Of a stretch of 64,000 nt of DNA, positions 50,706 through 59,629 are shown piece by piece (the first letter of the stretch is position 1; each line of letters opens with the position of its first letter). This DNA comes from Fluviicoccus keumensis. Lineage in GTDB: Bacteria > Pseudomonadota > Gammaproteobacteria > Pseudomonadales > Moraxellaceae. The notes beneath the pieces were generated by a model. The model was not told the DNA's origin, ran no database searches, and worked only from the letters and a program-made list of their open reading frames with translations. The translations under genes and the position numbers were made by a program. The stretch covers positions 1-64,000 of the forward strand of contig NZ_SHKX01000011.1 in assembly GCF_004217445.1 (NCBI RefSeq), read 5' to 3'.

Positions 50706-51107
50706 CTATTTCAGTGACATCAGCCAGGTCAGGATATCGCCTTTCTCAGCGGCGGTACATTCGCGGCCAACCACATCCTTGCAATTGCGGCGGAACCATT
50801 TGGCGGTCTTGGCGGCGTCGGTGAAGCGTTCGGGATTGGCGGCCGGCGCCATCGGACGGATGACCTTGCCGGTCACGTCGTGCTTGCCGGATTGCATCGG
50901 GTTAACGGTATGACAGCTGGAGCAGCTCCAGTCGTTGCCATGGCGGGTGGTGAAGAATTGCTGGCCGCGCGCGGCGCTGAATCCGGCGAAACCGGGGTTG
51001 GCGGCTTTGGCCTCGGCGGCCAGCTGTTGAACCTGACCGGCGGCGGTATCGGCCAGCGCAGGGGTCAGCGGGGCGGCCAGAGCGAGCAATACAAGCAAGC
51101 GCTTCAT
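50706..51107 (-). CDS. Cytochrome c SHP (sphaeroides heme protein)
   Basis: 133 residues. Sec signal (about 1-19) and one heme c site, CSSCH (62-66). Asn91 in MAPAANPERF is a candidate for the unusual axial ligand that lets SHP bind O2 or NO, and Cys109/Cys117 could form the disulfide seen in the family. SHP binds oxygen or nitric oxide in the periplasm; the physiological role is unsettled. ATG 51107 has GAGGA seven bases upstream. A PmrA/QseB-type box lies just before it (51156-51172). Confidence 0.9.
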   Translation of the reverse strand: MKRLLVLLALAAPLTPALADTAAGQVQQLAAEAKAANPGFAGFSAARGQQFFTTRHGNDWSCSSCHTVNPMQSGKHDVTGKVIRPMAPAANPERFTDAAKTAKWFRRNCKDVVGRECTAAEKGDILTWLMSLK

Positions 51108-51155
51108 GATCTTTTCCTCAATGCTTCGGGACAGTTCACACCATACGCCCCATGC

Positions 51156-51172
51156 ATTAAGGCAGTATTAAG
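51156..51172 (-). promoter_or_regulatory. PmrA/QseB-type box before the SHP operon
   Basis: On the minus strand CTTAAT, 5 bases, CTTAAT, an exact YTTAAK-N5-YTTAAK box. It lies 49 bases upstream of the SHP ATG, overlapping the -35 region; TATGGT further downstream could be the -10. Confidence 0.6.
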
Positions 51173-51211
51173 TCCGGACTGTTTCCCCAGTGAGAACGCA
51201 GGTTAGCATTA

Positions 51212-51233
51212 AAGTGTACTAGTCATAACACTT
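51212..51233. promoter_or_regulatory. Inverted repeat upstream of the RND pump genes
   Basis: AAGTGT (51212-51217) and ACACTT (51228-51233) are perfect arms with a 10-base centre, 62 bases before the adaptor ATG. No adjacent regulator gene encodes the likely binder. Confidence 0.4.
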
Positions 51234-51294
51234 GCAAGCGGATAGGATCGAGAACTATTTGCATCAGACCCGGTCCGCACCGTCAGGAGATTCC

Positions 51295-52521
51295 ATGCGC
51301 CCGCCCGTTCCCGCCGCCTTGCTTGCCCCCATGGCCCTTGCCGTGACCGCTGTCCTGTCCCTGACCGCCTGCCAGAAACCCGGTAACGGGCAGGGGGCGG
51401 GCGGAGGCATGCCGCCCGCCCAGGTCGGCGTGATCAAGGCCGCCCCCGCCGATGTGGCGGTGGACTATGAATATGTCGGCCAAGTGGCCGGTTCGCGCGA
51501 GGTGGAAGTCCGTGCCCGCGTCAACGGCATTGTCGAGCAGCGCCTGTTCGCCGAAGGCCAGCCGGTTAAGGCCGGTCAGCCACTCTACCGGCTGGATGCC
51601 GCCACTTACAAGGCGCAGCAGGCGGCCGCCGAGGCCGCGCTGGCGCAAGCGCAGGCCCGCGTCAAGCAGGCCGAGCGCGATGTCGCCCGACTGAAGCCTT
51701 TGGTGGAAAGCCAGTCAGCCTCGCAGCGCGATCTCGACAACGCACTGTCGGCCCAGGACATCGCCCGCGCCGATGTGAAGGCCGCCGAGGCGCGTATTGC
51801 CGAAACCCGCATCAATGTCGGTTACACCGATATCCGCGCTCCGATCAGCGGCATTGCCGGACGGGCGTTGAAGGTCGAGGGAGCCTTGGCCAGCGCGGGC
51901 GGCGACAGCCTGCTGACCACGATTGCCCAGGTTGATCCGGTCTATGTCAATTTCGGCATCGGCGAAGCGGAATACCTGCGCTTGAAGCGTGAACAGGCGG
52001 AAGGCAAGTTGCGCATTCCGGCGGGGGGCTATCAGGTGCAGTTGCTGACCTCCGACGGCGCGCCGTTGAAAAGCGCCGGCCGCATCGACTTCCAGGATTA
52101 CCGCGCCGATGGCGTCACCGGCAGCTTCGCCATGCGCGCCAATGTCGCCAACGGCAACCGCGAACTGTCGCCCGGCCAGTTCGTGCGCGTGCGCCTGAGC
52201 GGCGCGCTGCGTCCGCAGGCGATGACCGTACCCCAGCGCGCGGTGATGGACAGCGCCCAGGGCAAGTTTGTCTATGTGGTGTCGCCCGGCGAGAAAGGCG
52301 GCACCGTGGCGTTGCCGCGTCCGGTGCAGGTCGGGGAGTGGGTGCACCTCAGCACCGGGCCCGACCAGAACGGTTGGGTGATCCGCGACGGCCTGAAGCC
52401 GGGTGATGAAGTCATCGTCGATGGCACCGCCCGCATCTTCTTCCCCGGCGCGCCCGTTGTGGCAGCTCCGCTGGGCGCCGCGTCAGCCCCCGCGGCCGGC
52501 CAACCCGCCGCTGCTCATTAA
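51295..52521 (+). CDS. RND efflux adaptor (AcrA/MexA family lipoprotein)
   Basis: 408 residues. Signal with lipobox LTAC (Cys25 region), then barrel-sandwich lipoyl half (about 45-80), coiled-coil hairpin (about 95-165), second lipoyl half (about 170-205) and beta-barrel domains. RALKVEGALAS, FVNFGIGEAEYL and FVRVRLSGALRPQA are typical. ATG 51295 with CAGGAGA 5 bases upstream is preferred to the longer frame. It is a periplasmic link between the RND pump and an outer-membrane channel. The pump gene is 15 bases downstream; no outer-membrane channel gene is present. Confidence 0.94.
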   Translation: MRPPVPAALLAPMALAVTAVLSLTACQKPGNGQGAGGGMPPAQVGVIKAAPADVAVDYEYVGQVAGSREVEVRARVNGIVEQRLFAEGQPVKAGQPLYRLDAATYKAQQAAAEAALAQAQARVKQAERDVARLKPLVESQSASQRDLDNALSAQDIARADVKAAEARIAETRINVGYTDIRAPISGIAGRALKVEGALASAGGDSLLTTIAQVDPVYVNFGIGEAEYLRLKREQAEGKLRIPAGGYQVQLLTSDGAPLKSAGRIDFQDYRADGVTGSFAMRANVANGNRELSPGQFVRVRLSGALRPQAMTVPQRAVMDSAQGKFVYVVSPGEKGGTVALPRPVQVGEWVHLSTGPDQNGWVIRDGLKPGDEVIVDGTARIFFPGAPVVAAPLGAASAPAAGQPAAAH

Positions 52522-52536
52522 GAAGGGAGTCACCCC

Positions 52537-55500
52537 ATGATTGCCCGTTATTTTATCGACCGGCCCATCTTCGCCTTCGTGATCTCGATTTTCGTCACGT
52601 TGGCCGGGCTGGCCGCGATGCGCAACCTGCCCATCGCCCAGTATCCGGAAATTGCGCCGCCGGTGGTGCAGGTCACCGCCACCTATCCCGGAGCGTCCGC
52701 CGAGGTAGTGGCCGAGACGGTGGCTTCGCCGCTGGAAAACGCCATCAACGGTGTCGAGGGCATGATGTACATGTCCTCTTCCTCCGGCTCCAATGGCGCG
52801 ACCACCATCAAGGTCACGTTTGAAATCGGCACCGATGTCGATCAGGCCGCGATCAACGTCAACAACCGCGTCAAGCAGGCCGAGGCACGGCTGCCGCAGG
52901 AAGTGAAACGTCTGGGCGTGACCGTTGCCAAGGGCTCTTCCTCGTTTCTGCAAGTGCTGGCGTTCTATTCGCCGGACGGACGTTTTGACGATGTCTACAC
53001 GTCCAACTATGTCAGCCTGAACGTGCTGGATCGGCTGAAGCGCATCCCCGGCACCACCAACGTGCAGATTTTCGGGGCGAAGGACTATGCCATGCGTATC
53101 TGGCTGCAGCCCGACCGCATGGCGCAGCTGGGCATCACCGCCGGAGATGTCTCCCGGGCGCTGACCGAACAGAATGCCCAGTTCGCGGCGGGCAAGATCG
53201 GACAGACGCCGATTGCCGATCAGGAGATGGTCTATACCATTACCGCCAAGGGCCGCCTGAGCACCGTCGGCGAGTTTGAAAACGTGATTGTTCGCGCCAA
53301 CAGGGACGGCACCACCCTGCGTCTACGGGATGTCGCCCGTGTCGAACTCGGCGCCAAGGATTACGATTTCAACGGCACCATCAACGGCAAGCCTGCCACG
53401 CTGGTGGGTATCTTCCTGCAGCCGGGCGCGAACGCCCTCAGTGTCGCCAAGGACGTCAAGTCGACGCTGGCCGATATTTCCGCAGGATTCCCGGAAGGCC
53501 TGACCTACAAGGTTCCCTACGACACCACCCGCTTTGTGGAAGTGTCGATCAAGGAAGTGCTGAAGACCCTGGGCGAGGCGATGCTGCTGGTGTTCATGGT
53601 GGTGTTCCTGTTCCTGCAGAACTGGCGCGCCACGCTGATTCCGACGCTGGCGGTGCCGGTGTCCTTGCTGGGAACCTTCGCCGGGCTGTATCTGCTGGGG
53701 TATTCGATCAACACCCTGACCCTGTTCGGCATGGTGCTGGCGATCGGTATCGTCGTGGATGACGCCATCGTGGTGCTGGAAAACATCGAGCGGATCATGC
53801 ACGAAGAGGGCATGCCGGCCAAGGAAGCCGCCTTCAAGGCGATGCACGAGGTCAGCGGCCCGGTCATCGCCATTGTGCTGGTGCTGTGTGCGGTGTTCGT
53901 GCCCATCGCCTTCATGGGTGGGCTGACCGGCGAGCTCTACCGGCAGTTCGCCATTACCATCTCCATCGCCGTGGTGCTGTCGGGCATGGTGGCGCTGACG
54001 CTGACGCCGTCGCTCTGTGTGTTGATCCTCAAGAACGAGCACAAGCAGACCGCGCGCTTCTTCCTCTGGTTTAATGACTGGTTCCACCGCATCACCCACC
54101 GTTATCTGGGCGGCGTGAAATTCCTGTTGAAGCGTTCGTTCCTGAGCGTCTTCCTGTTCGGCGGCATGATCGCCATCACTGCCGGCTTGTGGAACAAGAC
54201 GCCGGGCTCGCTGGTGCCGGATGAAGACCAGGGCTTCTACATCGCCGCCGTGTTCCTGCCGGACGGCGCGTCACTGGAGCGCACCGGCAAGATCGTCAAC
54301 CAGGTGGTGGATATCATCAAGTCCAACCCCAACAACAAGGATGTCGTTGCCTTTACCGGTCTGGATTTCCTGGGCGGCGGCTTCAAGAACAGCGCCGCAA
54401 CCCTGTTCGTGACCCAGAAAGACTGGAGCGAGCGGCAGATGCCTGTTGGCGCGCTGGTCGGCGACTTCTTCGCCAAGACCGGCGGCATCAAGGAGGCGCT
54501 GGTGCTGGCGTTCCCGCCGCCCGCTATTTTCGGTTTGGGGGCGACGGGCGGCTTCGAGGTCTATATCCAGAACAAGGGGGAGGGCGGTCCCCAGAAAATG
54601 GCGGAGGTGAAGGACGCTTTCCTGGGCGCGGCGCACCAGAATCCGCAACTGGGCATGGTCAACACCCTGTGGCGTCCCAATACCCCGCAGTTGCATGTCG
54701 ATGTGGACCGGGAAAAGGCCAAGGCGCTGGGCGTGAATATCGACGAGGCGTTCAACACGCTGTCGGCGACGTTGGGCACCTATTATGTCAACGACTTCAA
54801 CAAGTACGGCCGCGCCTGGCAGGTGCTGATGTCGGCGGATGCTCCTTACCGCAAACGGCCCGAGGATATCGGCAGCATTTATGTGCGCAGCAGCACGGGG
54901 GCGATGGTGCCGATGTCGGCCATCGCCAACGTCAGCTTCAGCTCCGGACCGGACAGCCTGGACCGGTATAACAACCTCCCCGCCGTCAAGCTGATGGGGT
55001 CGGGCGCGCCCGGCATCAGTTCCGGTCAGGCGCTGGCGGCGGTGGAAGCAACCATGAAAAAGGTTTTGCCGCCCGACTTCCAGTATGAGTTCACCGGGGC
55101 GTCCTATCAGGAAAAGCAGTCCGACGGCAGTTCCGCGATTGCGCTGGGGCTGGCGGTGGTCATGGTGTTCCTGATCCTGGCGGCCTTGTATGAGCGTTGG
55201 GCTTTGCCGCTGGCGGTGCTGCTGGCGGTGCCGTTCGGCATCTTCGGCGCGCTGGCGATCATCTGGGTGCGCAATCTGGTGTTCATGGCGATGGGCATTC
55301 CCGCACCGCCGCTGACCAACGACGTCTACTTCCAGATCGGCATGGTGACGCTGATCGGGCTGGCGGCGAAGAATGCGATCCTGATCGTGGAATTCGCGGT
55401 GCTGAAGATGGAAGAGGGCATGTCGGCGGCGCAGGCGTCGCTGGAAGCCGCGCGCCTGCGTCTGCGGCCGATCATCATGACCTCGCTGGCGTTCATCCTG

Positions 55501-55704
55501 GGTGTGCTGCCGCTGGCGCTGAGCCACGGCGCGGGCGCGGGGGCGCGGCAGTCGGTCGGCACCGGCGTCATGGGCGGCATGATGGCCGCCACCTTCCTGG
55601 CCGTGTTCTTCGTGCCCTTGTTCTTCAAGCTGATTGTGGACGGTCATATGCGAACCGACCCCAAGGAGCTGGATTCGTTCAAGGAAAAGGAGCGGAAGTA
55701 CTGA
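52537..55704 (+). CDS. RND multidrug efflux pump (AcrB/MexB family)
   Basis: 1055 residues, the standard length. Twelve membrane helices and two large periplasmic porter loops. The N-terminal MIARYFIDRPIFAFVISI, the proton-relay Asp408/Asp409 pair in IVVDDAIVVLENIE and the repeated GIALVVVF-like helices are diagnostic; the C-terminal GLAAKNAILIVEFA repeat is also present. It extrudes hydrophobic drugs and dyes with proton exchange. Preceded by GAAGGGAGT ribosome region. Ends before a strong terminator at 55713-55736. Confidence 0.96.
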   Translation: MIARYFIDRPIFAFVISIFVTLAGLAAMRNLPIAQYPEIAPPVVQVTATYPGASAEVVAETVASPLENAINGVEGMMYMSSSSGSNGATTIKVTFEIGTDVDQAAINVNNRVKQAEARLPQEVKRLGVTVAKGSSSFLQVLAFYSPDGRFDDVYTSNYVSLNVLDRLKRIPGTTNVQIFGAKDYAMRIWLQPDRMAQLGITAGDVSRALTEQNAQFAAGKIGQTPIADQEMVYTITAKGRLSTVGEFENVIVRANRDGTTLRLRDVARVELGAKDYDFNGTINGKPATLVGIFLQPGANALSVAKDVKSTLADISAGFPEGLTYKVPYDTTRFVEVSIKEVLKTLGEAMLLVFMVVFLFLQNWRATLIPTLAVPVSLLGTFAGLYLLGYSINTLTLFGMVLAIGIVVDDAIVVLENIERIMHEEGMPAKEAAFKAMHEVSGPVIAIVLVLCAVFVPIAFMGGLTGELYRQFAITISIAVVLSGMVALTLTPSLCVLILKNEHKQTARFFLWFNDWFHRITHRYLGGVKFLLKRSFLSVFLFGGMIAITAGLWNKTPGSLVPDEDQGFYIAAVFLPDGASLERTGKIVNQVVDIIKSNPNNKDVVAFTGLDFLGGGFKNSAATLFVTQKDWSERQMPVGALVGDFFAKTGGIKEALVLAFPPPAIFGLGATGGFEVYIQNKGEGGPQKMAEVKDAFLGAAHQNPQLGMVNTLWRPNTPQLHVDVDREKAKALGVNIDEAFNTLSATLGTYYVNDFNKYGRAWQVLMSADAPYRKRPEDIGSIYVRSSTGAMVPMSAIANVSFSSGPDSLDRYNNLPAVKLMGSGAPGISSGQALAAVEATMKKVLPPDFQYEFTGASYQEKQSDGSSAIALGLAVVMVFLILAALYERWALPLAVLLAVPFGIFGALAIIWVRNLVFMAMGIPAPPLTNDVYFQIGMVTLIGLAAKNAILIVEFAVLKMEEGMSAAQASLEAARLRLRPIIMTSLAFILGVLPLALSHGAGAGARQSVGTGVMGGMMAATFLAVFFVPLFFKLIVDGHMRTDPKELDSFKEKERKY

Positions 55705-55712
55705 TGGTGAGA

Positions 55713-55736
55713 AAGCCCCCGCATGGGGGCTTTTTT
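55713..55736 (+). terminator. Rho-independent terminator after the RND pump
   Basis: AAGCCCCC (55713-55720) and GGGGGCTT (55725-55732) with a GCAT loop, ending in a T run (55731-55736). Confidence 0.95.
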
Positions 55737-55857
55737 ATAGCCCATACCCTACCGTGGGAGGGTTACCCGGTCTCCGTGTGGCTTATACAGTAGGGAAAAA
55801 GCCGGGACATTATCCCTGTCGCGTGCTTGCCAATCCTTAGTGCTCCGGAGATACATC

Positions 55858-56301
55858 ATGAAAAAGCAGCTGCAGGCGGTAATCGGTTTGGGTTTTTGGG
55901 CGCTGGCCGGCCTGTCGGCGGCCCGCGCGGATGAAGCCCCCGCGCTTCCGGAAGCCACCGACCAGTTTCTGGAATGCCTGTCCATTGCCGAAGACCAGCG
56001 CCAGTCCGATCCCGATCCGAAAATGCAGGCGCACTGGGCGCAGTACAGCGATATCTATGGCGCCAACATCTATGCCCAGACCCAGTCGATCCAGCTGATT
56101 TTCGACAACATCCAGGCCAAATTCGACAAGTGGACCAACATGCGCCGGTTCATTCCCGCCCAATCCGTCAATAATCTGGCGCTGGCCGTGCTCAACAAGT
56201 GCGACGAGAAGGCGCTCAGCGCCATGGTGCCGCTGGATCCATACCGGGATGCGCTGGATGCCTACCTGAAAGCCCGCCCGGCTGCGGCGCCCGCCCAGTA
56301 A
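55858..56301 (+). CDS. Small secreted protein, function unknown
   Basis: 147 residues. Sec signal (about 1-24, cleavage near AARADE). The mature protein is helical, with two Cys residues (Cys in FLECLSIAE and in LNKCDEK), possibly a disulfide. ATG 55858 follows CGGAG at seven bases; the frame from 55840 adds six residues. No recognised domain. Alone between the RND terminator and the YkgJ gene. Confidence 0.7.
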   Translation: MKKQLQAVIGLGFWALAGLSAARADEAPALPEATDQFLECLSIAEDQRQSDPDPKMQAHWAQYSDIYGANIYAQTQSIQLIFDNIQAKFDKWTNMRRFIPAQSVNNLALAVLNKCDEKALSAMVPLDPYRDALDAYLKARPAAAPAQ

Positions 56302-56377
56302 GGCATTGCCCGGCAATCCCCCTGTTGTCCCGCCGGCGGTGTAATATGCCTCTTTCGCCGCCAGCCTTTTCCGACTG

Positions 56378-56671
56378 ATGAAGATTGAAACCAGCCCGAT
56401 AGCTGACCCCGCCATCACCTGCGCCACATGCCGCGCCTGCTGCTGCAAGCTGGAAGTGATGCTGATTACCGAAACCGGGGTTCCGGAACGTTATATCGAC
56501 ATTGACGCCTGGGGCGGCGAAGTCATGTTGCGGTTGGAGGACGGCTGGTGCGCGGCGCTGGACCGCGACACCATGCTCTGCATCATTTACGAGAACCGGC
56601 CATTCATTTGCCGTGAATTTGCAGCCGGCTCCTACGAATGCCTGGAGGAGCGCACCGCCGGGGGGCTTTAG
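56378..56671 (+). CDS. YkgJ-family cysteine-cluster protein
   Basis: 97 residues. The Cys pattern CATCRACCCKLEV (about 15-27) plus later Cys in GWCAALD, LCIIYENRPFICREF and YECLEE matches the YkgJ/UPF0153 family, thought to bind zinc or an iron-sulfur cluster. Cytoplasmic. The stop overlaps the convergent aldose epimerase stop by 4 bases. Confidence 0.88.
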   Translation: MKIETSPIADPAITCATCRACCCKLEVMLITETGVPERYIDIDAWGGEVMLRLEDGWCAALDRDTMLCIIYENRPFICREFAAGSYECLEERTAGGL

Positions 56672-57552
56672 AAGAAGCGCATCGTGTAAGCGGCTTCGAA
56701 AGTTTCACCGGCCGGAAGCCGGCGGATACCCGGCTTCCGCGCCAGCTCAAACGGGCCATCCTGGGTATCGGCATGGCCGAACCACGGCTCCACGCACAGG
56801 AAGGGCGAGCGCTTGCGCTTGCCGTCCGCCGTCCACAGCGCCACAACCGGGAAGCCCTCAAAGCCGACGTGAACGCCGTGGCCGTGCTTGCGGCTGCGCA
56901 GCGTCACCGCCGACAGCTGCCGGTCCGGGAACACCAGCGCATCGACTTCAAAATAGCGGTATTCCAGGCTGAAACGATCCAGCGGCTCCCGGAACGGAAT
57001 CCGCGTATCCACCAGTTGCCCCCGGTCGTTCAGCGCCCAGAGGTAGTATTGCGCCTCGTGGTCGAGCACCACTTCGTAATCCTCGAATACATCGCCGCTT
57101 TCCAGCGCCGTCGAGAAGCCGGGATGCGCACCAATGGAAAACGGCATGACCACTTCGGCGGGGTTGATCACCGTCCAGCCGGTGCGGACGGTATCGCCGT
57201 CCAGGTCATAGCGGGTGCGCAGGATGAAGTCGAAAGGGTAGGCGGCGCGGGTGGCGCTGTCTGAGCGGAGCTCAAACGTCAGGAAAGCCGGCCCTTGCTC
57301 CACCAGCGTGAATTCGCGGTCGCGCGCCAAGCCGTGCTGCGGCATCGACCATGGTTGGCCGTCCACGAAACAGGTCTTGCCGGTCAGGCTGCCGACAATT
57401 GGAAACAGTACCGGCGAGGTGCGGTTCCAGTAGGCCGGGTCGGCCTGCCACAGGTATTCGCGGCCGGTTTCGGCGCTGCGTACGCTTTTCAGTTCCGCGC
57501 CAAGAAGGTCGATTTCAAGGCGCAGATGGGAGTTGCTCAGGGAGTAACGCAT
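56668..57552 (-). CDS. Aldose 1-epimerase family protein (LacX-like)
   Basis: 294 residues of beta-sandwich galactose mutarotase fold. It interconverts alpha and beta anomers of aldoses, or related hexose phosphates. SIGAHPGF (catalytic His region), the N-terminal GAELKSV segment and the HGLARDREF segment are typical; the C-terminal ends YTMRFF. ATG 57552 chosen over a 12-residue upstream extension. It stands as a single gene. LacX-type members' substrate is uncertain. Confidence 0.85.
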   Translation of the reverse strand: MRYSLSNSHLRLEIDLLGAELKSVRSAETGREYLWQADPAYWNRTSPVLFPIVGSLTGKTCFVDGQPWSMPQHGLARDREFTLVEQGPAFLTFELRSDSATRAAYPFDFILRTRYDLDGDTVRTGWTVINPAEVVMPFSIGAHPGFSTALESGDVFEDYEVVLDHEAQYYLWALNDRGQLVDTRIPFREPLDRFSLEYRYFEVDALVFPDRQLSAVTLRSRKHGHGVHVGFEGFPVVALWTADGKRKRSPFLCVEPWFGHADTQDGPFELARKPGIRRLPAGETFEAAYTMRFF

Positions 57553-57622
57553 GAAAATGCCCGGATTCGTCGTGAATGCCGGGCACATTAACCGAAGGCG
57601 TCAGGGCCTGCAATGCGGGAGG

Positions 57623-58843
57623 TCAGACGGCCGGAGCAGTCGTTTCTCCATCACGGGTTTCCTCGATCAGAGTCGGCGCCGCGTGCGCGGGTTGCGGGAT
57701 CCCCAGCCATTCGCGCAGCAATTGGTAGACCCGCGCATCCGACATGATCGGGATATGCGACAAGTCGTTGATGAACTCGCGCTGCACCTTCGGCCCCGAG
57801 AGCAATTCGGTATTGTCCTTCATCGCCAGGGCGCTGCTCACCGGCACCCAGCCGTCACCCACCAGGTTGTCGCGATGGCTGTCGTTGATGGCGCAGGCCA
57901 GCATCAGCGTTTCCGGATGCTGCGGCAGGGCGGGCATGCTGTGGTCCGGGGTGATCCAGCCGTGGCGCAGGTCCTTGATGCCGCGGCTGCGGATATTGCC
58001 CAGCCGCATCAGCGGTTTGGTGTAAGGGGTCAGGCCGAGAATGGAGTTGGCCTGATTGCCCAGACGCTCCAGCGGCGCACCCAGATGCGGGGTGCCCAGC
58101 AGGGCGATATGGCTCAGGTTTCTCGTCCAGCGGTGGCCTTCCTTTTCGGCCCAGTAGCAGGCGCTGCGGATCAGCAGGCCGCCCATGCTATGTCCGATCA
58201 TCAGTAACGGCTTGTCCGAGTCGGCAAAGAAGTCCTCCAGCCAGGCGTCCAGTTCCTCGCCGTTGGCGTGAATGGCCTTGCCGGTGTTGTAGCGAAGCCA
58301 GCCGACGGCATAGCCGCGGGCCTGCAGCTCCTGCGCGAAGGCCGCGCCTTCCGGGTTCTGCCACTCGATCTCGCTGCAGCACAGGCCGTGCAGGATGAAA
58401 ACATGACCGACACTGGAAGATTGCCGCCAGGCCTCCCAATCCAGCTCGGCCCCCTGGGCGTCGCGCAGGCTCATCGGGATGGCCAGCGGACTGTCCCAGC
58501 GCGCCAGCTTGTCGCCGCTGACGCCGTTCAATGCCGCCTGCACGCGCAAGGGCATCGGCCCCTCGAACTCGGCGGTTTCCGGGGCCAGCGCCCCGGCCAG
58601 CTTAGCCACCCAGTTGAAGGCGCCCGCCACAATCCGGTAGGGAAAAGGCGCATGGCTGATATCCGCTTCGTGGCTCCGGTTCAATGGCGAGGGCAGCCGG
58701 GTTATGGTGCCGTGGATTTCCGCCACCAGGTGAGTCAACTCGCGTGCACTGAGGCTGGCGGCATGAACGATCGCCCCGGCATGCTGGAGATTTTTGACCA
58801 GGCCGGATTTAGCGGTGGGCAGTGCTTTGGCGTCATCTGACAT
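57623..58843 (-). CDS. Alpha/beta-hydrolase, lipase-like
   Basis: 406 residues. Catalytic Ser219 in GHSMG (217-221), an oxyanion region near HGLCCSE (about 152-158), and downstream Asp/His candidates in the AINDSHRDN and HIPIMSD segments. The first 110 residues are helical and lack a signal peptide, so it may be cytoplasmic or membrane-associated. Probably a lipase/esterase; substrate not determinable. The start ATG 58843 follows CGAGA at eight bases. The TTG at 58873 would add 10 residues but lies in the operator (58856-58871) region. Confidence 0.82.
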   Translation of the reverse strand: MSDDAKALPTAKSGLVKNLQHAGAIVHAASLSARELTHLVAEIHGTITRLPSPLNRSHEADISHAPFPYRIVAGAFNWVAKLAGALAPETAEFEGPMPLRVQAALNGVSGDKLARWDSPLAIPMSLRDAQGAELDWEAWRQSSSVGHVFILHGLCCSEIEWQNPEGAAFAQELQARGYAVGWLRYNTGKAIHANGEELDAWLEDFFADSDKPLLMIGHSMGGLLIRSACYWAEKEGHRWTRNLSHIALLGTPHLGAPLERLGNQANSILGLTPYTKPLMRLGNIRSRGIKDLRHGWITPDHSMPALPQHPETLMLACAINDSHRDNLVGDGWVPVSSALAMKDNTELLSGPKVQREFINDLSHIPIMSDARVYQLLREWLGIPQPAHAAPTLIEETRDGETTAPAV

Positions 58844-58855
58844 GAAACTATCTCG

Positions 58856-58871
58856 GTGTACATTTGTACAC
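58856..58871. promoter_or_regulatory. Operator palindrome over the lipase transcription start
   Basis: GTGTACAT and TTGTACAC (58856-58871) form a near-perfect palindrome, with one central mismatch. On the minus strand it lies directly after the -10 of the lipase promoter and covers the expected start site. The form resembles TetR-type operators. Confidence 0.6.
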
Positions 58872-58873
58872 AA

Positions 58874-58902
58874 AGATTAGGGGGGATGTAGAGTGGTGTC
58901 AA
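58874..58902 (-). promoter_or_regulatory. Sigma-70 promoter of the lipase gene
   Basis: On the minus strand TTGACA (58897-58902), a perfect -35, and TAATCT (58874-58879) with 17 bases between. It is immediately upstream of the palindrome at 58856-58871. Confidence 0.6.
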
Positions 58903-59003
58903 GGTGAAATCCCGCCAGAACCGTACCGTCTGTCGGGGTTCAGGGGTATGTATTTTTACCGTAAACTTGCCTTCCCTACTGATCGAGACTTCAGGTAATT
59001 CTC

Positions 59004-59588
59004 ATGGATGTGCAAAACCCCTACCAGTCGCCGGCAGGCGATACCTCCCCTGTTTCCTCGGATGAAACCTACTTGCCGCAAATGTTCGCTCTGAAGGGGC
59101 GCATTGGTCGCCTCCGTTATATGGCTTATTCCTTCGGAACATCGTTCGTCCTGATGATGATCGCCGCCATTCTGGCGATAGCCGCCAGTGCGATCAAAGC
59201 GGACAAGTTGATGCTGCTGGTGGTCATCGCCATGTATGCAGGGATTGTCGTCTTCACCATTGCGCTGACAGTGCGCCGTCTGAATGATATGGATCGGAGC
59301 GGGTGGTTGAGCCTGCTTTTCATGGTGCCTCTCATCAACCTGATACTATGGCTGGTGTTGATGTTGGCGCCGGGAACGCCGACCGCCAACCGTTTCGGCC
59401 TGAAGCCTGCGCCCAATACCCGGGGAATCGTGATTGCCGGCCTGATGGTGCCCGTAGGAATTTTCCTGATAGGCGTGCTGGCGGCGATTTCGATCCCGGC
59501 GTATCAGAACTATGTCACCCGCGCCAAACAACAGCAGCAAATCAACCTGCAGATGCAACAGATCCAGCAACAAGGTGATATTCGTTGA
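59004..59588 (+). CDS. DUF805 membrane protein with a pilin-like C-terminal helix
   Basis: 194 residues. The DUF805 part has four helices, with LKGRIGRLRYMAYSFG and VRRLNDMDRSGW as the family signatures (about 30-45 and 91-102). The last membrane helix reads IGVLAAISIPAYQNYVTRAK, very like the N-terminal helix of type IV pilins, but no prepilin cleavage motif precedes it. It ends in a Gln-rich tail. Polytopic inner-membrane protein; function unknown. Convergent with the GMC gene. Confidence 0.85.
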   Translation: MDVQNPYQSPAGDTSPVSSDETYLPQMFALKGRIGRLRYMAYSFGTSFVLMMIAAILAIAASAIKADKLMLLVVIAMYAGIVVFTIALTVRRLNDMDRSGWLSLLFMVPLINLILWLVLMLAPGTPTANRFGLKPAPNTRGIVIAGLMVPVGIFLIGVLAAISIPAYQNYVTRAKQQQQINLQMQQIQQQGDIR

Positions 59589-59593
59589 AGACC

Positions 59594-59622
59594 ATGTCCG
59601 GGGAGGTTGCCTCCCCGGACAT
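59594..59622. terminator. Strong hairpin between the DUF805 and GMC genes
   Basis: ATGTCCGGGGAGG (59594-59606) and CCTCCCCGGACAT (59610-59622) form a perfect 13-bp stem with a 3-base loop between two convergent genes. There is no T-tract on either side, but position and stability suggest a bidirectional terminator. Confidence 0.6.
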
Positions 59623-59629
59623 CGCCGGG

